64,000 nucleotides of DNA from Bdellovibrionales bacterium RIFOXYC1_FULL_37_79 (GCA_001770015.1 MEQB01000067.1:20265-84264), one strand, 5' to 3'; shown: positions 8,000-17,256, counted from the first letter of the stretch. Notes: generated by a model not told the origin, from the sequence alone. Made by a program: numbers and translations.

Positions 8000-10900
8000 G
8001 TGAATTATAAGGGTTTTGTAACTACAGTGATGATGAGCGTATTTTTTGCAGTAGTTGCTACTCCTAAATATGCCTGTAGTGAGGAGATAAACTTTTTGGA
8101 TAAAAGAATCCAAAAAATTGAATTAATGTATGTTGAACAGGTTTTAAAGTCGTTGGGAAATGAGCAAGCGACGTCATTTGAAATAATTACTCGATACATA
8201 GGTGGCAAGCTATCAAATGCAAATGTTTCCCTTAAAGAGCTGGAGGTTTTAAAGGGGTTGGTTTGGAAGTATCCTCAGGTGTTTGTGAATATTTTGGGTG
8301 AACAAAGTAAAGCAACTTCTAATAATAATGTGTCGCAGTTAGTGCCCATACTATGTTTGATCATCCTGGCGGCGGATGAAGCGTTGGTGTTTAAGTCAGT
8401 GCAGATCATTCAAAAGATTGATGTGCAAAAAAGAAAAATGATATTGGATCAAGCACTGCGTTTTGTGTTTTATCCCGAACATGTAAAAAACTTTGCCAGT
8501 TATTTAAATAATTTTGAAGATTATTTTAACAGCAGTAAAATGAATATGATCCATGTGGCCGCAAGACGAAATCATCAATCAGGTTTTGTCGGTTTAGTCT
8601 ATGAACAAGTACTAGATAGCAAAGGTGCTAGGAAAGAATTAGATGAGTATATTTTAAAAATTAGAGACAATTTAGAAAGAGAAGCGGTTTCGACCTATCA
8701 GATAATGGCTGATTTCAAAAAAAATTACTATTTGCGACTGGAGGTAATTGATATCTTGAGAGGGAATCCTCAAATAGATTTTAAAGAGTTTATAAAATTG
8801 GCACAAAAGTTAAGTAGCAATCAATATGATGATTATCAAGATTTCTTTTACGAACTTAGGGACATCGTGGAATGTACTAATTATTTGCCAGAGGCTGATT
8901 GTGAAAACCGGAAAGATCAAATTATTCAAAATCTTCTTAATAATCATCAACGTCAAAATTCATTTAGGCCAAATTTGTATGGACTTAATTCGATTTTTTA
9001 TAATGAATATAAGGGGAAAGTTTTTGAGTTTGTTGAAAAAACCGTTGACCATTTTGATATTCTCTCAATACATCAACAAGCGTATAGCGTGTACCTGATG
9101 GCTCTAAAGATCGGGGATGATTCTCTTAAGGAGATAGCTAAGGAAAGTATTACGACTAGTATCTTAGGGGAAAATGCCAGTTTTAATAGCATAAGTCCAG
9201 AGATTTTTGAGCAACCAATTTTTATAGATGATGATGGTATGGTGCCTGATAGAATTGGGATATTAAAAAATAGATATACACAACAAGGCAAAAGCTATTA
9301 TCAAATTCAAAACAAAGTTGACACCGTGGAAAATAGGTTTGCTTATTTTATTAATCAGATAGCAAGTTCCCTGGAAATTAAATTCCTCATGACGGTAGAA
9401 GATATCCAGGAAGTTGGATTAAATGATGACATGATTAATAAATCAAAGCAGATTGCTAAACTGCTTACGCAATTGTGGGAAGGTATCATTATTGACAATC
9501 CCCAGGTCGTTGAAGAGGCGAAAAGAATTTTAAATCGTCCTGAAAGTGATTTCGGTAGGATTTCAGCGGAGGCTTTTTTGAAGGCCAATAAGGGACCAGA
9601 GGAGCTTTCAACATATCTCAGGGAAATTGAAAATAAAGACTGGATTAATTATTTGGAGAAGTTAGAAAAATTGGATGTATCCAAAAAACCGGTACCAACG
9701 CATCCCAGTTATGAAGAGCGCACGGTGAATCAGGCGTTATACAGTCAAAAGATCAAAACGTATCAAGAATATCATCAAGCAAGAGAAAGGGTGAAGGTGA
9801 TAACCAGATCCTTGGTGTATTATAATAACCGGTTTGAAATTAAAAAGTGGCTTAAAGATTTTTTTCTCAATTCAAAACATATTGAATGTGAAAATGATAT
9901 CGAGCTTGATATTGTCATGGCGGCGTTACTCAGTTTTGATGATGATTTGCAGTATATTGCTAGTCAATATGTGTTAAGTAAAATGAATCGTTCCCTTCCA
10001 AAACCTGCCTGGGAGCAAAATCTTTTAGGAGGGCTGCGGGTTTATTTACATCAGTCAGATCAACATAAAATGAAGATGAATGTTTCTAAGCTGGTCAGTT
10101 TATTTACAACTCAATGTGATGAACAATTTATAAAAAAATCTTTACTTCCAGAATATATGCAGGAAATAAACCATGACATGAAAAAAATCCTGGAGAAGAT
10201 TATCAGCGGTTGCTTAAGTAATGAACAAATTGATCTAATCATATCTCAAATTGTTGAAAAACAACTAATTGGTAACATCCCTGATATTGAGAGTATGGTG
10301 GAGGGTATAACCCGTGTGGATCACGCTTGGTCAGGTTTAAGCAAAAGTGAGCTTAATGCGCTTGAAAATTTTTTCTCGTTTGCTTCTTATGATATGCCTC
10401 AAGTCCGTAGCAGATTGCTGCAAATCATAACTTATTTATCCATTTATCATGAGGAATCCTTGGTAGGTAAAATTTTATTTTTAGGTTTAAAGAAAAAAGG
10501 TGAGTTCGATGAGTTTGTAACTGAACTTATCTTGCAGAGAATGAAAGGCAAGGATGAATTATTTAATCGGACTCTTGGTAGGATATATAAGACTGATAAA
10601 TCAAAAGAAGAGTATTTCTTTTTAAAAATTTTATATGGCGTCAGGTATGGGTTACTTTCTAAAGAAGAAATTCTTTCTCTACTTTTAAAACTTGATTTTA
10701 ATTATAGATTGATTCAAGAGGCGGTCGAGTTCGAGGCAAGGTATCACTCATCTTATACTCCTTCGTTAGAGGTTGAAATTGCGCAAAAATATATTAGAGA
10801 AAAAAAAGGAGCGGATTATCTTAATCAGATTTTGCTCAATAATGATATAAGAAATTTATATATGGTAGTTAATGGAGGATATTCCCCTACTTCTAATGAT

Positions 10901-12463
10901 GAGTATCAAGAAATTGCGATTGAATCATTTGATCGTTTTTTATTCCATCAGGAAGCGGTGGTGTTAAATGCAGGAGGGCCACAGACATTATATGCAGTCG
11001 TTGATGATTTGGGTACGCAGCAAAGAGATCAGGACGGAATGATTCAAGTTAAAGAGAGTACTTATTCCAAGACCACCCTCAAGGCTATTTTTAAAAACAT
11101 AGACCGAGTGGTAGATGATTTTGTAAAAAAGAAACCAAAAAAAGTCAGTTTTGCCTTTATTGATCATGGTGGACCGGAAGGCATGGCCCTATGGGGCGAA
11201 CGCATGGATATGAATAAACAAAGATCATATCTTGATAAATTTGATGAAAATACCATAGTTCAAAGTTTTTTTTCAGCTTGTCATGCAGGCGCTAATTTGG
11301 TGTTCCCTCATCGGGTTTATCCTTTCCAGAGTGCAAACATGTTTGAATTTCTTGAGTTTCATTATCCCTATAATAGATGTGCTCTTGGTATAAGCATGCA
11401 TGATGAAGTCAGCTATAGTTATACCGTGGCAAAGACCAGTGCCGCTGATAGTAAATGGTCTCAGATTTTTAAAGCCTTTCCTAAGTTGACTCTGGCCACA
11501 TTCCAGCGAATTTTATATGGCAGTGGAATTCACGACGGTCTTTCAGATGGCAAAGTTAGCAGTACTCCTATATTGACATCAGATTATTTCGTTGATGATA
11601 TCGCAAAAATTATATGTTTGGAAAAATTACAAAAACCAGAAAATACTGATGTGATGAACTCACCATTTTTTGTAGAGATTATTCCTAAAACACTTGAAGA
11701 AAATTTACAAATTACCTCGGCTCGTCTTATTAATGAAATTGTGGCGCTTTCTTGTGGGGACGAACATCGACAAAAGATGGATAAATTTACCAAAGAATAT
11801 AAGGAGTTTGAATTGTGGTATGATAAATTTCAATCACTGCTAAATAGTGTTACGGTTAAGTATCTAAAAGAAATTCGGCCTGAAGCATTTATGGAATATA
11901 CAAAATATTTGAAAGAAATTGAAGGTTTAAAGGCAAAACTTTTAACTAATGAAATTACGGGGGAAGAAAAGGATAAATTATTTTATTTAAGAGATAATCC
12001 GCCTCTTTCTTATAGCAAAATAAAAAGTTCTATAGAAAAGGGGTATCAGTTTAATAAACAATTTAATGAAATTTTTATAAATATAATTGAATCAAAGGAA
12101 AATGAAGTGGTGCTGGAAAATGGGCAGTTGTTTGGGCCATCGGCCATGTATATAGAAAATAAGGATAAGATCTATAGTTCTACAATCACCTTTAAAAAAG
12201 AGGAGCTTGAATACCTGCGAAAAAAATTTTCAAATTGTTTGATTAATAAATCAAGCTGTGTAAATGGTAATTTAATAAATGATCTGTTGGATGATTGTTA
12301 TCAAAAAGGCCGCACTGCTCAAGTTGAGCGACAAAAGTATTACCAAAAATATCGCAGCACACTTAGAAAATTAGTAGAGGAATTATTGGATGATCCTTAT
12401 TTGCTGTCAATCAGGAGAAGATATGAGTCTATTCACCATTGCGAGAATATACCTTTTAATTAG
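8000..12463 (+). CDS. Very large secreted protein with candidate clan CD (caspase/legumain-like) peptidase domain
   Basis: A 1487-residue protein beginning with GTG behind AAGGAG (the overlapping ATG at 7998 is followed directly by TGA). Residues 1-28 form a signal peptide (hydrophobic TVMMSVFFAVVAT, end at YACSEE). About 30-970 is almost entirely helical with no recognised domain, possibly a helical-repeat solenoid. About 975-1160 is an alpha/beta region with hydrophobic strands followed by SFAFIDHGGPEG (His1056) and, 38 residues later, VQSFFSACHAGANL (Cys1094). A strand ending in His-Gly then a strand ending in Ala-Cys is the catalytic dyad pattern of clan CD cysteine peptidases (caspases, legumain, gingipains, C80). 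The remainder (about 1180-1487) is helical and charged. Function is unknown; secreted peptidase is inference from the motif. Confidence 0.7.
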   Translation: MNYKGFVTTVMMSVFFAVVATPKYACSEEINFLDKRIQKIELMYVEQVLKSLGNEQATSFEIITRYIGGKLSNANVSLKELEVLKGLVWKYPQVFVNILGEQSKATSNNNVSQLVPILCLIILAADEALVFKSVQIIQKIDVQKRKMILDQALRFVFYPEHVKNFASYLNNFEDYFNSSKMNMIHVAARRNHQSGFVGLVYEQVLDSKGARKELDEYILKIRDNLEREAVSTYQIMADFKKNYYLRLEVIDILRGNPQIDFKEFIKLAQKLSSNQYDDYQDFFYELRDIVECTNYLPEADCENRKDQIIQNLLNNHQRQNSFRPNLYGLNSIFYNEYKGKVFEFVEKTVDHFDILSIHQQAYSVYLMALKIGDDSLKEIAKESITTSILGENASFNSISPEIFEQPIFIDDDGMVPDRIGILKNRYTQQGKSYYQIQNKVDTVENRFAYFINQIASSLEIKFLMTVEDIQEVGLNDDMINKSKQIAKLLTQLWEGIIIDNPQVVEEAKRILNRPESDFGRISAEAFLKANKGPEELSTYLREIENKDWINYLEKLEKLDVSKKPVPTHPSYEERTVNQALYSQKIKTYQEYHQARERVKVITRSLVYYNNRFEIKKWLKDFFLNSKHIECENDIELDIVMAALLSFDDDLQYIASQYVLSKMNRSLPKPAWEQNLLGGLRVYLHQSDQHKMKMNVSKLVSLFTTQCDEQFIKKSLLPEYMQEINHDMKKILEKIISGCLSNEQIDLIISQIVEKQLIGNIPDIESMVEGITRVDHAWSGLSKSELNALENFFSFASYDMPQVRSRLLQIITYLSIYHEESLVGKILFLGLKKKGEFDEFVTELILQRMKGKDELFNRTLGRIYKTDKSKEEYFFLKILYGVRYGLLSKEEILSLLLKLDFNYRLIQEAVEFEARYHSSYTPSLEVEIAQKYIREKKGADYLNQILLNNDIRNLYMVVNGGYSPTSNDEYQEIAIESFDRFLFHQEAVVLNAGGPQTLYAVVDDLGTQQRDQDGMIQVKESTYSKTTLKAIFKNIDRVVDDFVKKKPKKVSFAFIDHGGPEGMALWGERMDMNKQRSYLDKFDENTIVQSFFSACHAGANLVFPHRVYPFQSANMFEFLEFHYPYNRCALGISMHDEVSYSYTVAKTSAADSKWSQIFKAFPKLTLATFQRILYGSGIHDGLSDGKVSSTPILTSDYFVDDIAKIICLEKLQKPENTDVMNSPFFVEIIPKTLEENLQITSARLINEIVALSCGDEHRQKMDKFTKEYKEFELWYDKFQSLLNSVTVKYLKEIRPEAFMEYTKYLKEIEGLKAKLLTNEITGEEKDKLFYLRDNPPLSYSKIKSSIEKGYQFNKQFNEIFINIIESKENEVVLENGQLFGPSAMYIENKDKIYSSTITFKKEELEYLRKKFSNCLINKSSCVNGNLINDLLDDCYQKGRTAQVERQKYYQKYRSTLRKLVEELLDDPYLLSIRRRYESIHHCENIPFN

Positions 12464-12866
12464 TTTTTTGCTTTTGGGTTGCAGTAATAAAATGGGGTTT
12501 TCTCCACTTACCAAACAGGAAGCAAAAACTATTAATAGCTGGCAAATTTCGCCGGTTTTTCCTTGCGGAATTTATATTTTAAAAGGTCGCTTAATTGAAA
12601 GTGATGGATTATATAAAATAATTTTAAGAGAAAAAACCCCAACTCAGTTAGAATTTGTTCTATTAGGGGGAAGCTTGGATCAAAGATTTTCAAGGTTAAA
12701 TACGAACGTGGTGGTAAAGGTTTATAACCCAGCTCTTATTGAAGATAGAAGTAATCCGAGTGTCTATGTTAAAGAATATCTTCAGTATGAACCAGAGGTA
12801 CCGGATTATGAGATTAAAGAAAAAAAAGCTTGCAAGCTTAGCGGTGAGTTTGTTACACCCCGCTGA
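12423..12866 (+). CDS. Small outer-membrane or periplasmic lipoprotein
   Basis: A 147-residue lipoprotein: the signal sequence MSLFTIARIYLLISFLLLGC ends in a lipobox LLGC, followed by SNK. The mature part looks like a small beta-rich domain and carries two further cysteines. The frame extends upstream, but I chose the ATG at 12423 because AGGAGA lies 4-10 nt before it and it starts exactly at the signal peptide. It overlaps the end of the giant secreted protein gene by 41 bp in another frame, so the two are very likely co-expressed and may function together at the envelope. Confidence 0.7.
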   Translation: MSLFTIARIYLLISFLLLGCSNKMGFSPLTKQEAKTINSWQISPVFPCGIYILKGRLIESDGLYKIILREKTPTQLEFVLLGGSLDQRFSRLNTNVVVKVYNPALIEDRSNPSVYVKEYLQYEPEVPDYEIKEKKACKLSGEFVTPR

Positions 12867-12904
12867 GAAACTCTCTGGGTGATTTAAAGCTTAACCATGA
12901 TGGT

Positions 12905-14116
12905 TTAAGGCTTGACGGCTTCAATCATCACAGATTGGACGTAATCTTCAATGTTACTACCGGGGAGCCAGTTTTTAATAAATTCTCGACTCTCATCTTT
13001 AGGAGTGATTTTGATTTTTTTAAAACCAGCATGGGTTAAAAATATTTTTATTTCTTCCAAGGTACTAGCACCGGCTATACAACCTGTATAAGCTTCTATC
13101 ATTTGGTCCACTTCTTTGGGTAGAGGACAGGTCTTAATAACGTCAGATATGGCCAATCGTCCGCCTTTATTTAGCACCCTAAACGCCTCTTGAAAAACGC
13201 TTTGTTTGTCGGTAGATAAATTAATAACACAGTTTGAAATAATGACATCAATGGTTGAGTCTGCAATGGGAAGTTGTTCAATTTCACCAAGGTGAAATTC
13301 TACGTTGGAATATTTTCCTTTTTGGGCATTTTTATTTGCCAGACTGATCATTTCAGGGGTCATATCAATTCCAATGACTTTTCCTTTTTTACCAACTTCT
13401 TTGGCGGCGATAAAACAGTCAAAGCCACCACCACTGCCCAGGTCTAAAACGGTTTCGCCCTTTTTCAAGGAGGCAAATATTTGGGGATTACCGCAACCAA
13501 GTCCCATGTTGGCACCTTCAGGAATACTTTCAATATCTTCCTTGGCATAACCAAGCTCAAGAGAGGTTTTTTTAGAATCAATGGATGGTTTTTGACAACA
13601 AGAAGGTGAACAGCCGCAGCTTTTTGAGCTGGTGGCGATCTGAGAGTAAACTTTTTTTACTTCGCTTTTTAATTTTTTACTTTGGCCATCTTCATGGTTA
13701 TCAAACAGATAGTGTAATCTCTTCATTAGCTCATCCCGAATTTTTCTAAAGGATTTGAGGTCTTTTGACGGGTCAGGAAGGCCCCAATGTAAACGAACCG
13801 CCTTGCCCAAAAATACCGGGCAGATTTCCTCTGCACATAAGGTAATGACGGCATCCACATCTTTTGGATTTATGGAATCAACACTTTTTGACTGATTCGC
13901 GTTTATGTCAATACCAATTTCCTCCAGCGCTTTTATGGCCAAAGGATTAACCTGGCTTGGTTTTGATCCTGCAGAAGAGATTTTAATTGTTTTAGATACC
14001 AGTGATCTCGCAATCCCTTCTGCCATCTGACTGCGTGCTGAATTGGCAACACATAAAAATAAAATATGTTTTGGCTTTATTTTTCTAAGTTCGTCAGCTT
14101 CTTTTTTCCATTGCAT
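12905..14116 (-). CDS. arsM: Fusion of arsenate reductase (LMW-PTP ArsC) and arsenite methyltransferase (ArsM)
   Basis: Bifunctional arsenic detoxification enzyme of 403 residues. Residues about 16-140 are a low-molecular-weight phosphatase-type arsenate reductase: P-loop CVANSAR (Cys22, Arg28), Cys-containing LCAEEICP, and the aspartate loop GLPDPS. A linker rich in cysteine (SCGCSPSCC, about 165-175) joins a SAM methyltransferase with motif I VLDLGSGGGFD and motif II region SNCVINL. The cysteines in SPSCC, NCV and YTGC correspond to the As(III)-binding cysteines of ArsM. One protein could therefore reduce arsenate and methylate the arsenite formed. Last gene of the acr3 operon, 2 bp after the permease. 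Methylation activity is inferred from motifs. Confidence 0.92.
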   Translation of the reverse strand: MQWKKEADELRKIKPKHILFLCVANSARSQMAEGIARSLVSKTIKISSAGSKPSQVNPLAIKALEEIGIDINANQSKSVDSINPKDVDAVITLCAEEICPVFLGKAVRLHWGLPDPSKDLKSFRKIRDELMKRLHYLFDNHEDGQSKKLKSEVKKVYSQIATSSKSCGCSPSCCQKPSIDSKKTSLELGYAKEDIESIPEGANMGLGCGNPQIFASLKKGETVLDLGSGGGFDCFIAAKEVGKKGKVIGIDMTPEMISLANKNAQKGKYSNVEFHLGEIEQLPIADSTIDVIISNCVINLSTDKQSVFQEAFRVLNKGGRLAISDVIKTCPLPKEVDQMIEAYTGCIAGASTLEEIKIFLTHAGFKKIKITPKDESREFIKNWLPGSNIEDYVQSVMIEAVKP

Positions 14117-14118
14117 GA

Positions 14119-15171
14119 TTATTTATCCTTTGAAAACCAATGTGATGTTTTATTGGCGAATTTTACTAAAATAAGCATAACAGGGACTTCAACAAGCACA
14201 CCGACAATTGTGGCCAAAGCGGCTGGAGAACTTGTGCCAAAAAGGGAAATTGCCACTGCTACTGATAATTCAAAAAAGTTTGAAGCTCCAATCATGCCGG
14301 CAGGTGCTGCTATGTCATGTTTTAGTTTTAATAGTTTGGATGCCAAATAGGCTATAAAAAATATTAAAAAAGTTTGCAGTGTTAATGGGACAGCAATCAT
14401 TACAATATGTAGAGGATTCTTTAAAATAACATCCCCTTGAAAAGAGAAAATAATGATCAAAGTTAATAAGAGTCCAATAATAGTAATATTGTTAAATTTA
14501 GGAATAAAAGAATGATTGAAATAATTTTCTCCTCTTTTTTTGATCACAAAAAGACGTGTTAAAATTCCAAGTCCAAGAGGAATAACGACAAAAAGGATTA
14601 CTGATAAAATCAAAGTGTTCCAGGGAACAGCAATGCCACCGATGCCCAATAAGAACGCCACAATGGGCGTGAATGCGATAAGAATAATTATGTCGTTTGT
14701 GGCGACCTGAACCACGGTGTAAGCAGGGTTTCCCCTGGTGAGATGACTCCAAACAAAAACCATGGCCGTACAAGGAGCGGCTCCCAGCAGAACTGCTCCT
14801 GCTAAATATCCTTTGGCCAAATCTGCGGGAATAAAACTTTCAAAGACAACATAAAAAAAGAAAGCTGCGATTCCATACATTGTAAATGGCTTAATAAGCC
14901 AGTTGGTAATCCAGGTTACATAGAGTCCCTTGGGATTCTTTCCGACATTTTTGATACTTTGAAAATCAACTTTCATCATCATTGGATAAATCATAAGCCA
15001 AATCAAAACAGCAATTGGAATTGAAACGTTCGCATACTCAAATTGGCTTAGAAATGAGGGTAGAAATGGTAAAAATTTTCCAACGAAAACTCCGATGGCC
15101 ATACAAAGCATTACCCATAAAGTTAAATACTTTTCAAAGAAGCTGATGCCGATGTTTTTTTTATCACTCAT
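14119..15171 (-). CDS. arsB: Arsenite efflux permease, ACR3 family
   Basis: A 350-residue inner-membrane protein with about ten hydrophobic helices, the normal size for ACR3. Family landmarks are visible: VLIWLMIYPMMMKVDF near residue 55, the essential Cys in GAAPCTAMVFVWS near 133, VQVATNDIIILIAFTPIV, and IGASNFFELSVAVAISLFG near 290. It exports arsenite as the oxyanion using the proton gradient. The ATG has a GAGGAG site. It lies between its arsR 66 bp upstream and the ArsC-ArsM fusion 2 bp downstream, which is a complete sense-reduce-methylate-export module. Confidence 0.95.
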   Translation of the reverse strand: MSDKKNIGISFFEKYLTLWVMLCMAIGVFVGKFLPFLPSFLSQFEYANVSIPIAVLIWLMIYPMMMKVDFQSIKNVGKNPKGLYVTWITNWLIKPFTMYGIAAFFFYVVFESFIPADLAKGYLAGAVLLGAAPCTAMVFVWSHLTRGNPAYTVVQVATNDIIILIAFTPIVAFLLGIGGIAVPWNTLILSVILFVVIPLGLGILTRLFVIKKRGENYFNHSFIPKFNNITIIGLLLTLIIIFSFQGDVILKNPLHIVMIAVPLTLQTFLIFFIAYLASKLLKLKHDIAAPAGMIGASNFFELSVAVAISLFGTSSPAALATIVGVLVEVPVMLILVKFANKTSHWFSKDK

Positions 15172-15237
15172 ATAGTTCTCCTCGTCCCTCTATCAAACGA
15201 TAACAATATTTTTTGTCAAATAATTACCTTCCTAAAG

Positions 15238-15576
15238 TTAAATTTCTGCTATCAGCACCCTTAGTCTTTTTAATCCATGATAATCTATACAATAGCAAAC
15301 CGCCGTTCCTTCTATTTCTCCCCGTATAAGACCTGCCTCTTTTAATATCTTCAGGTGTTGAGAAACGGTCGATTGTGCCAGTCCATTTATTTGCTCGACA
15401 ATTTCACCACAAATACAACTTTCTTTTAAAGACAGGACTTTTAAAATGTGTACACGCACGGGATGTCCAAGTGCTTTAGCTAGAAGTGCCAGTTCATCAC
15501 TAGTCTTTTGATTAATAGTTATATCGTCATTTGGCGATTCAGTACAGCAAATATATTTGCTTTTTCTAGCTGTCAT
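15238..15576 (-). CDS. arsR: ArsR-family metalloregulator of the acr3 operon
   Basis: A 112-residue winged-helix repressor. The recognition helix is GLAQSTVSQHLKILKEAGL, preceded by a metal-site helix containing ESCICGEIV, equivalent to the ELCVCDL arsenic site of ArsR. Extra cysteines occur near the N-terminus (ICC) and C-terminus (VCYC), so the As(III) site may use additional ligands. First gene of the acr3 operon. The promoter and operator are read directly upstream and leave almost no leader, so the mRNA is probably leaderless unless a later start is used. Confidence 0.93.
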   Translation of the reverse strand: MTARKSKYICCTESPNDDITINQKTSDELALLAKALGHPVRVHILKVLSLKESCICGEIVEQINGLAQSTVSQHLKILKEAGLIRGEIEGTAVCYCIDYHGLKRLRVLIAEI

Positions 15577-15582
15577 TGTTTA

Positions 15583-15611
15583 TTATTATCGTAATATAAC
15601 GATTAAGTCAA
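15583..15611 (-). promoter_or_regulatory. arsR-acr3 promoter with ArsR operator in the spacer
   Basis: Reading the minus strand, -35 TTGACT (15611-15606), a 17-nt spacer and -10 TAATAA (15588-15583). The spacer holds a 16-bp near-palindrome (plus-strand 15588-15603, ATCGT-AATATA-ACGAT with one mismatched pair), the expected position for ArsR to block RNA polymerase. Predicted initiation falls at or next to the arsR ATG (15576). Confidence 0.7.
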
Positions 15612-15626
15612 TACTGTCTATATGAA

Positions 15627-16070
15627 TTATTTGATGATTGGATAACCTTTTTGAAGCCACTCACTTATCCCGCCTTTAAATAATAAAATACGGTTGGATG
15701 GAATTTTCCACTTCGTAGTAGCGATTTTAGCAGCATTAGGGGATCGGTCAAATCCAGTACAATAAAATATAATTTTCTTTTTATGGCCGTGCTTTTTGAG
15801 GGTTTCTTGGGTTAAGGTATTTTGGGGATCACCTTCAATGAAATAGACCAGATTAATAGCACCTTTGATGTGACCTGCCTGATATTTTTCAAAAGGCCTG
15901 TTATCAATTAAAACATAATCTTTGTTATTTAGATAATTATTAAAGAGTTCGCTGGCGGTAATAATTTCAAGGGAGCCTTCAACTGTTCCAATACAAGTAA
16001 GTGGAAATAATATTAATAAAATAATTAATAGTCTTTTTATATAAAAATTTATCATTTTTATTCTCTTCAT
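15627..16070 (-). CDS. Rhodanese-like protein with N-terminal signal/anchor
   Basis: A 147-residue protein: hydrophobic leader RLLIILLILFPLTCIG (the LTC could also be a lipobox), then one rhodanese domain with EKYQAGHIKGAINL and active-site loop CTGFDRS, i.e. a catalytic Cys followed by the Arg-Ser signature, and a C-terminal WLQKGYPII. It would act on sulfur or arsenic species outside the cytoplasmic membrane. The ATG at 16070 overlaps the stop of the ArsG-like gene (ATGA), which decides the start and shows translational coupling. Substrate unknown; a link to arsenic or sulfur redox in this operon is inferred from position. Confidence 0.85.
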   Translation of the reverse strand: MKRIKMINFYIKRLLIILLILFPLTCIGTVEGSLEIITASELFNNYLNNKDYVLIDNRPFEKYQAGHIKGAINLVYFIEGDPQNTLTQETLKKHGHKKKIIFYCTGFDRSPNAAKIATTKWKIPSNRILLFKGGISEWLQKGYPIIK

Positions 16071-16753
16071 AAAATGTTTAATAAGTATGTCAACGTAAAA
16101 TAAATACCAATTCCAATTAGAAGGGTTCCGGTAACCATTCGGACCCAATATTCCACTTTTCCAATTTTTTGAAAAATTTTTCCCACACTGGTTACGCCAA
16201 CAGCGATAAGAATGGAAAACAAAAACACCGGAAGTCCTGTACCAATCCCATACATTGAGGAAAAAAGAGTTGCAGAAGAATATTTTGTTGCCAGAGGAAT
16301 TAGGCTTCCAAAAAAGAGTGCTGCCGAAACCGGACAAAATGAAAGGGCAAACAGCATTCCAAGCGGAAATGCGCCCCATATGCCCGCATTTTGAAAAAAA
16401 CTTTGAAATTTTCCACCTCCCCCCATGGAGGGTAGCGGCATAGTAATCAGCTCGAGTAAGAACATTCCAATTACAATTAGGAGGGGCCCTAAAATTTTTA
16501 GCATATGAGTTTGAAGAAAAAAGGAAAGGCTTGGAATTTCCAAAATACTTTTTATCACAATATAGGAAAGAGCGATATAAGTGAACATTCGCCCAAGTGT
16601 GTAGAGTGCTCCTGTCATTAAAACAATTTTTTTATTTTCAATTTTTTTGGAGATAAAGGATATAGCGGCAATATTTGTCGCCAGCGGACAGGGAGATATT
16701 GCGGTTAATATTCCAATCCAAAAAGCGGTGGAAAGTCCAATGAGCAGATCCAT
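16067..16753 (-). CDS. CcdA-like membrane protein of the ArsG type (candidate organoarsenical efflux / thiol electron transfer)
   Basis: A 228-residue inner-membrane protein with six to seven helices, related to the DsbD/CcdA transmembrane family. The paired proline-cysteine motifs ISPCPLATNIAAISFI (near residue 22) and LSFCPVSAALFFGSL (near 142) are the membrane redox pair of CcdA proteins, and the first motif is characteristic of the ArsG subset. ArsG proteins are described as efflux components for aromatic arsenicals in ArsEFG systems. The gene follows the ArsF-like gene by 1 bp with a GGAG site and overlaps the rhodanese gene. Transport versus electron transfer is not decided by sequence. 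Confidence 0.8.
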   Translation of the reverse strand: MDLLIGLSTAFWIGILTAISPCPLATNIAAISFISKKIENKKIVLMTGALYTLGRMFTYIALSYIVIKSILEIPSLSFFLQTHMLKILGPLLIVIGMFLLELITMPLPSMGGGGKFQSFFQNAGIWGAFPLGMLFALSFCPVSAALFFGSLIPLATKYSSATLFSSMYGIGTGLPVFLFSILIAVGVTSVGKIFQKIGKVEYWVRMVTGTLLIGIGIYFTLTYLLNIL

Positions 16754-16754
16754 G

Positions 16755-17240
16755 CTATAGCTCCAGATGTTTTTTTATCTCTTGTTTGATATAGTTTTTG
16801 AAATTTGATTCATTCCCAGCTAATTTCCAGATTTGATCTACGTTGGTAAATTTTACTTCCTTACCTTCTTTTTTGATAGAAAGAAAAAAAGATATGGAAT
16901 TTAATTGATAATCTTGAATGTAGTGACTTTTAGATGGCTCTTCCACATTAATTGATTCAAACGTTATAAGTCCTTCTTTGACTTCTTTATCAAATGATTC
17001 TTTTAAAACATCTAAAATATACCCTTCCATAAGGTTGCATGTATAACATCGGTTAGTTCCATGGAAATAGAGTCCTTCAACCCGTTTGGATAGAGTGGGC
17101 CTAGAGGTATCGCTGGCTTGTAAATCAGTCGAAGAAGCATTGTTGTTTGCATTTTGATTTATCTCACTTACTCCCCAATATAAAATAGATAAAAAAACAA
17201 ACAAACCAAGTGTGATGCTAATAATTCTTTTTAATTTCAT
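16755..17240 (-). CDS. ArsF-like thioredoxin-fold protein, membrane-anchored
   Basis: A 161-residue protein with an N-terminal anchor (IISITLGLFVFLSILYW, about 5-22) and a thioredoxin-like domain outside the membrane. The motif YFHGTNRCYTCNLME carries a CxxC pair and matches the ArsF family, named as a subunit of a nitrophenyl-arsenical nitroreductase. I start at ATG 17240 because GGAG precedes it by 6 nt; the TTG at 17252 sits on that site. ArsE, the usual partner, is absent from the window. The CxxC protein beside a CcdA-like protein suggests a thiol relay; function is inferred. Confidence 0.78.
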   Translation of the reverse strand: MKLKRIISITLGLFVFLSILYWGVSEINQNANNNASSTDLQASDTSRPTLSKRVEGLYFHGTNRCYTCNLMEGYILDVLKESFDKEVKEGLITFESINVEEPSKSHYIQDYQLNSISFFLSIKKEGKEVKFTNVDQIWKLAGNESNFKNYIKQEIKKHLEL

Positions 17241-17256
17241 ACATATCTCCAATTAT

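Noticed and set aside
12887..12913. Imperfect stem-loop between the convergent lipoprotein gene and the ArsC-ArsM gene
   Set aside because: It has two bulges, overlaps the ArsM stop and lacks a T run on either strand.
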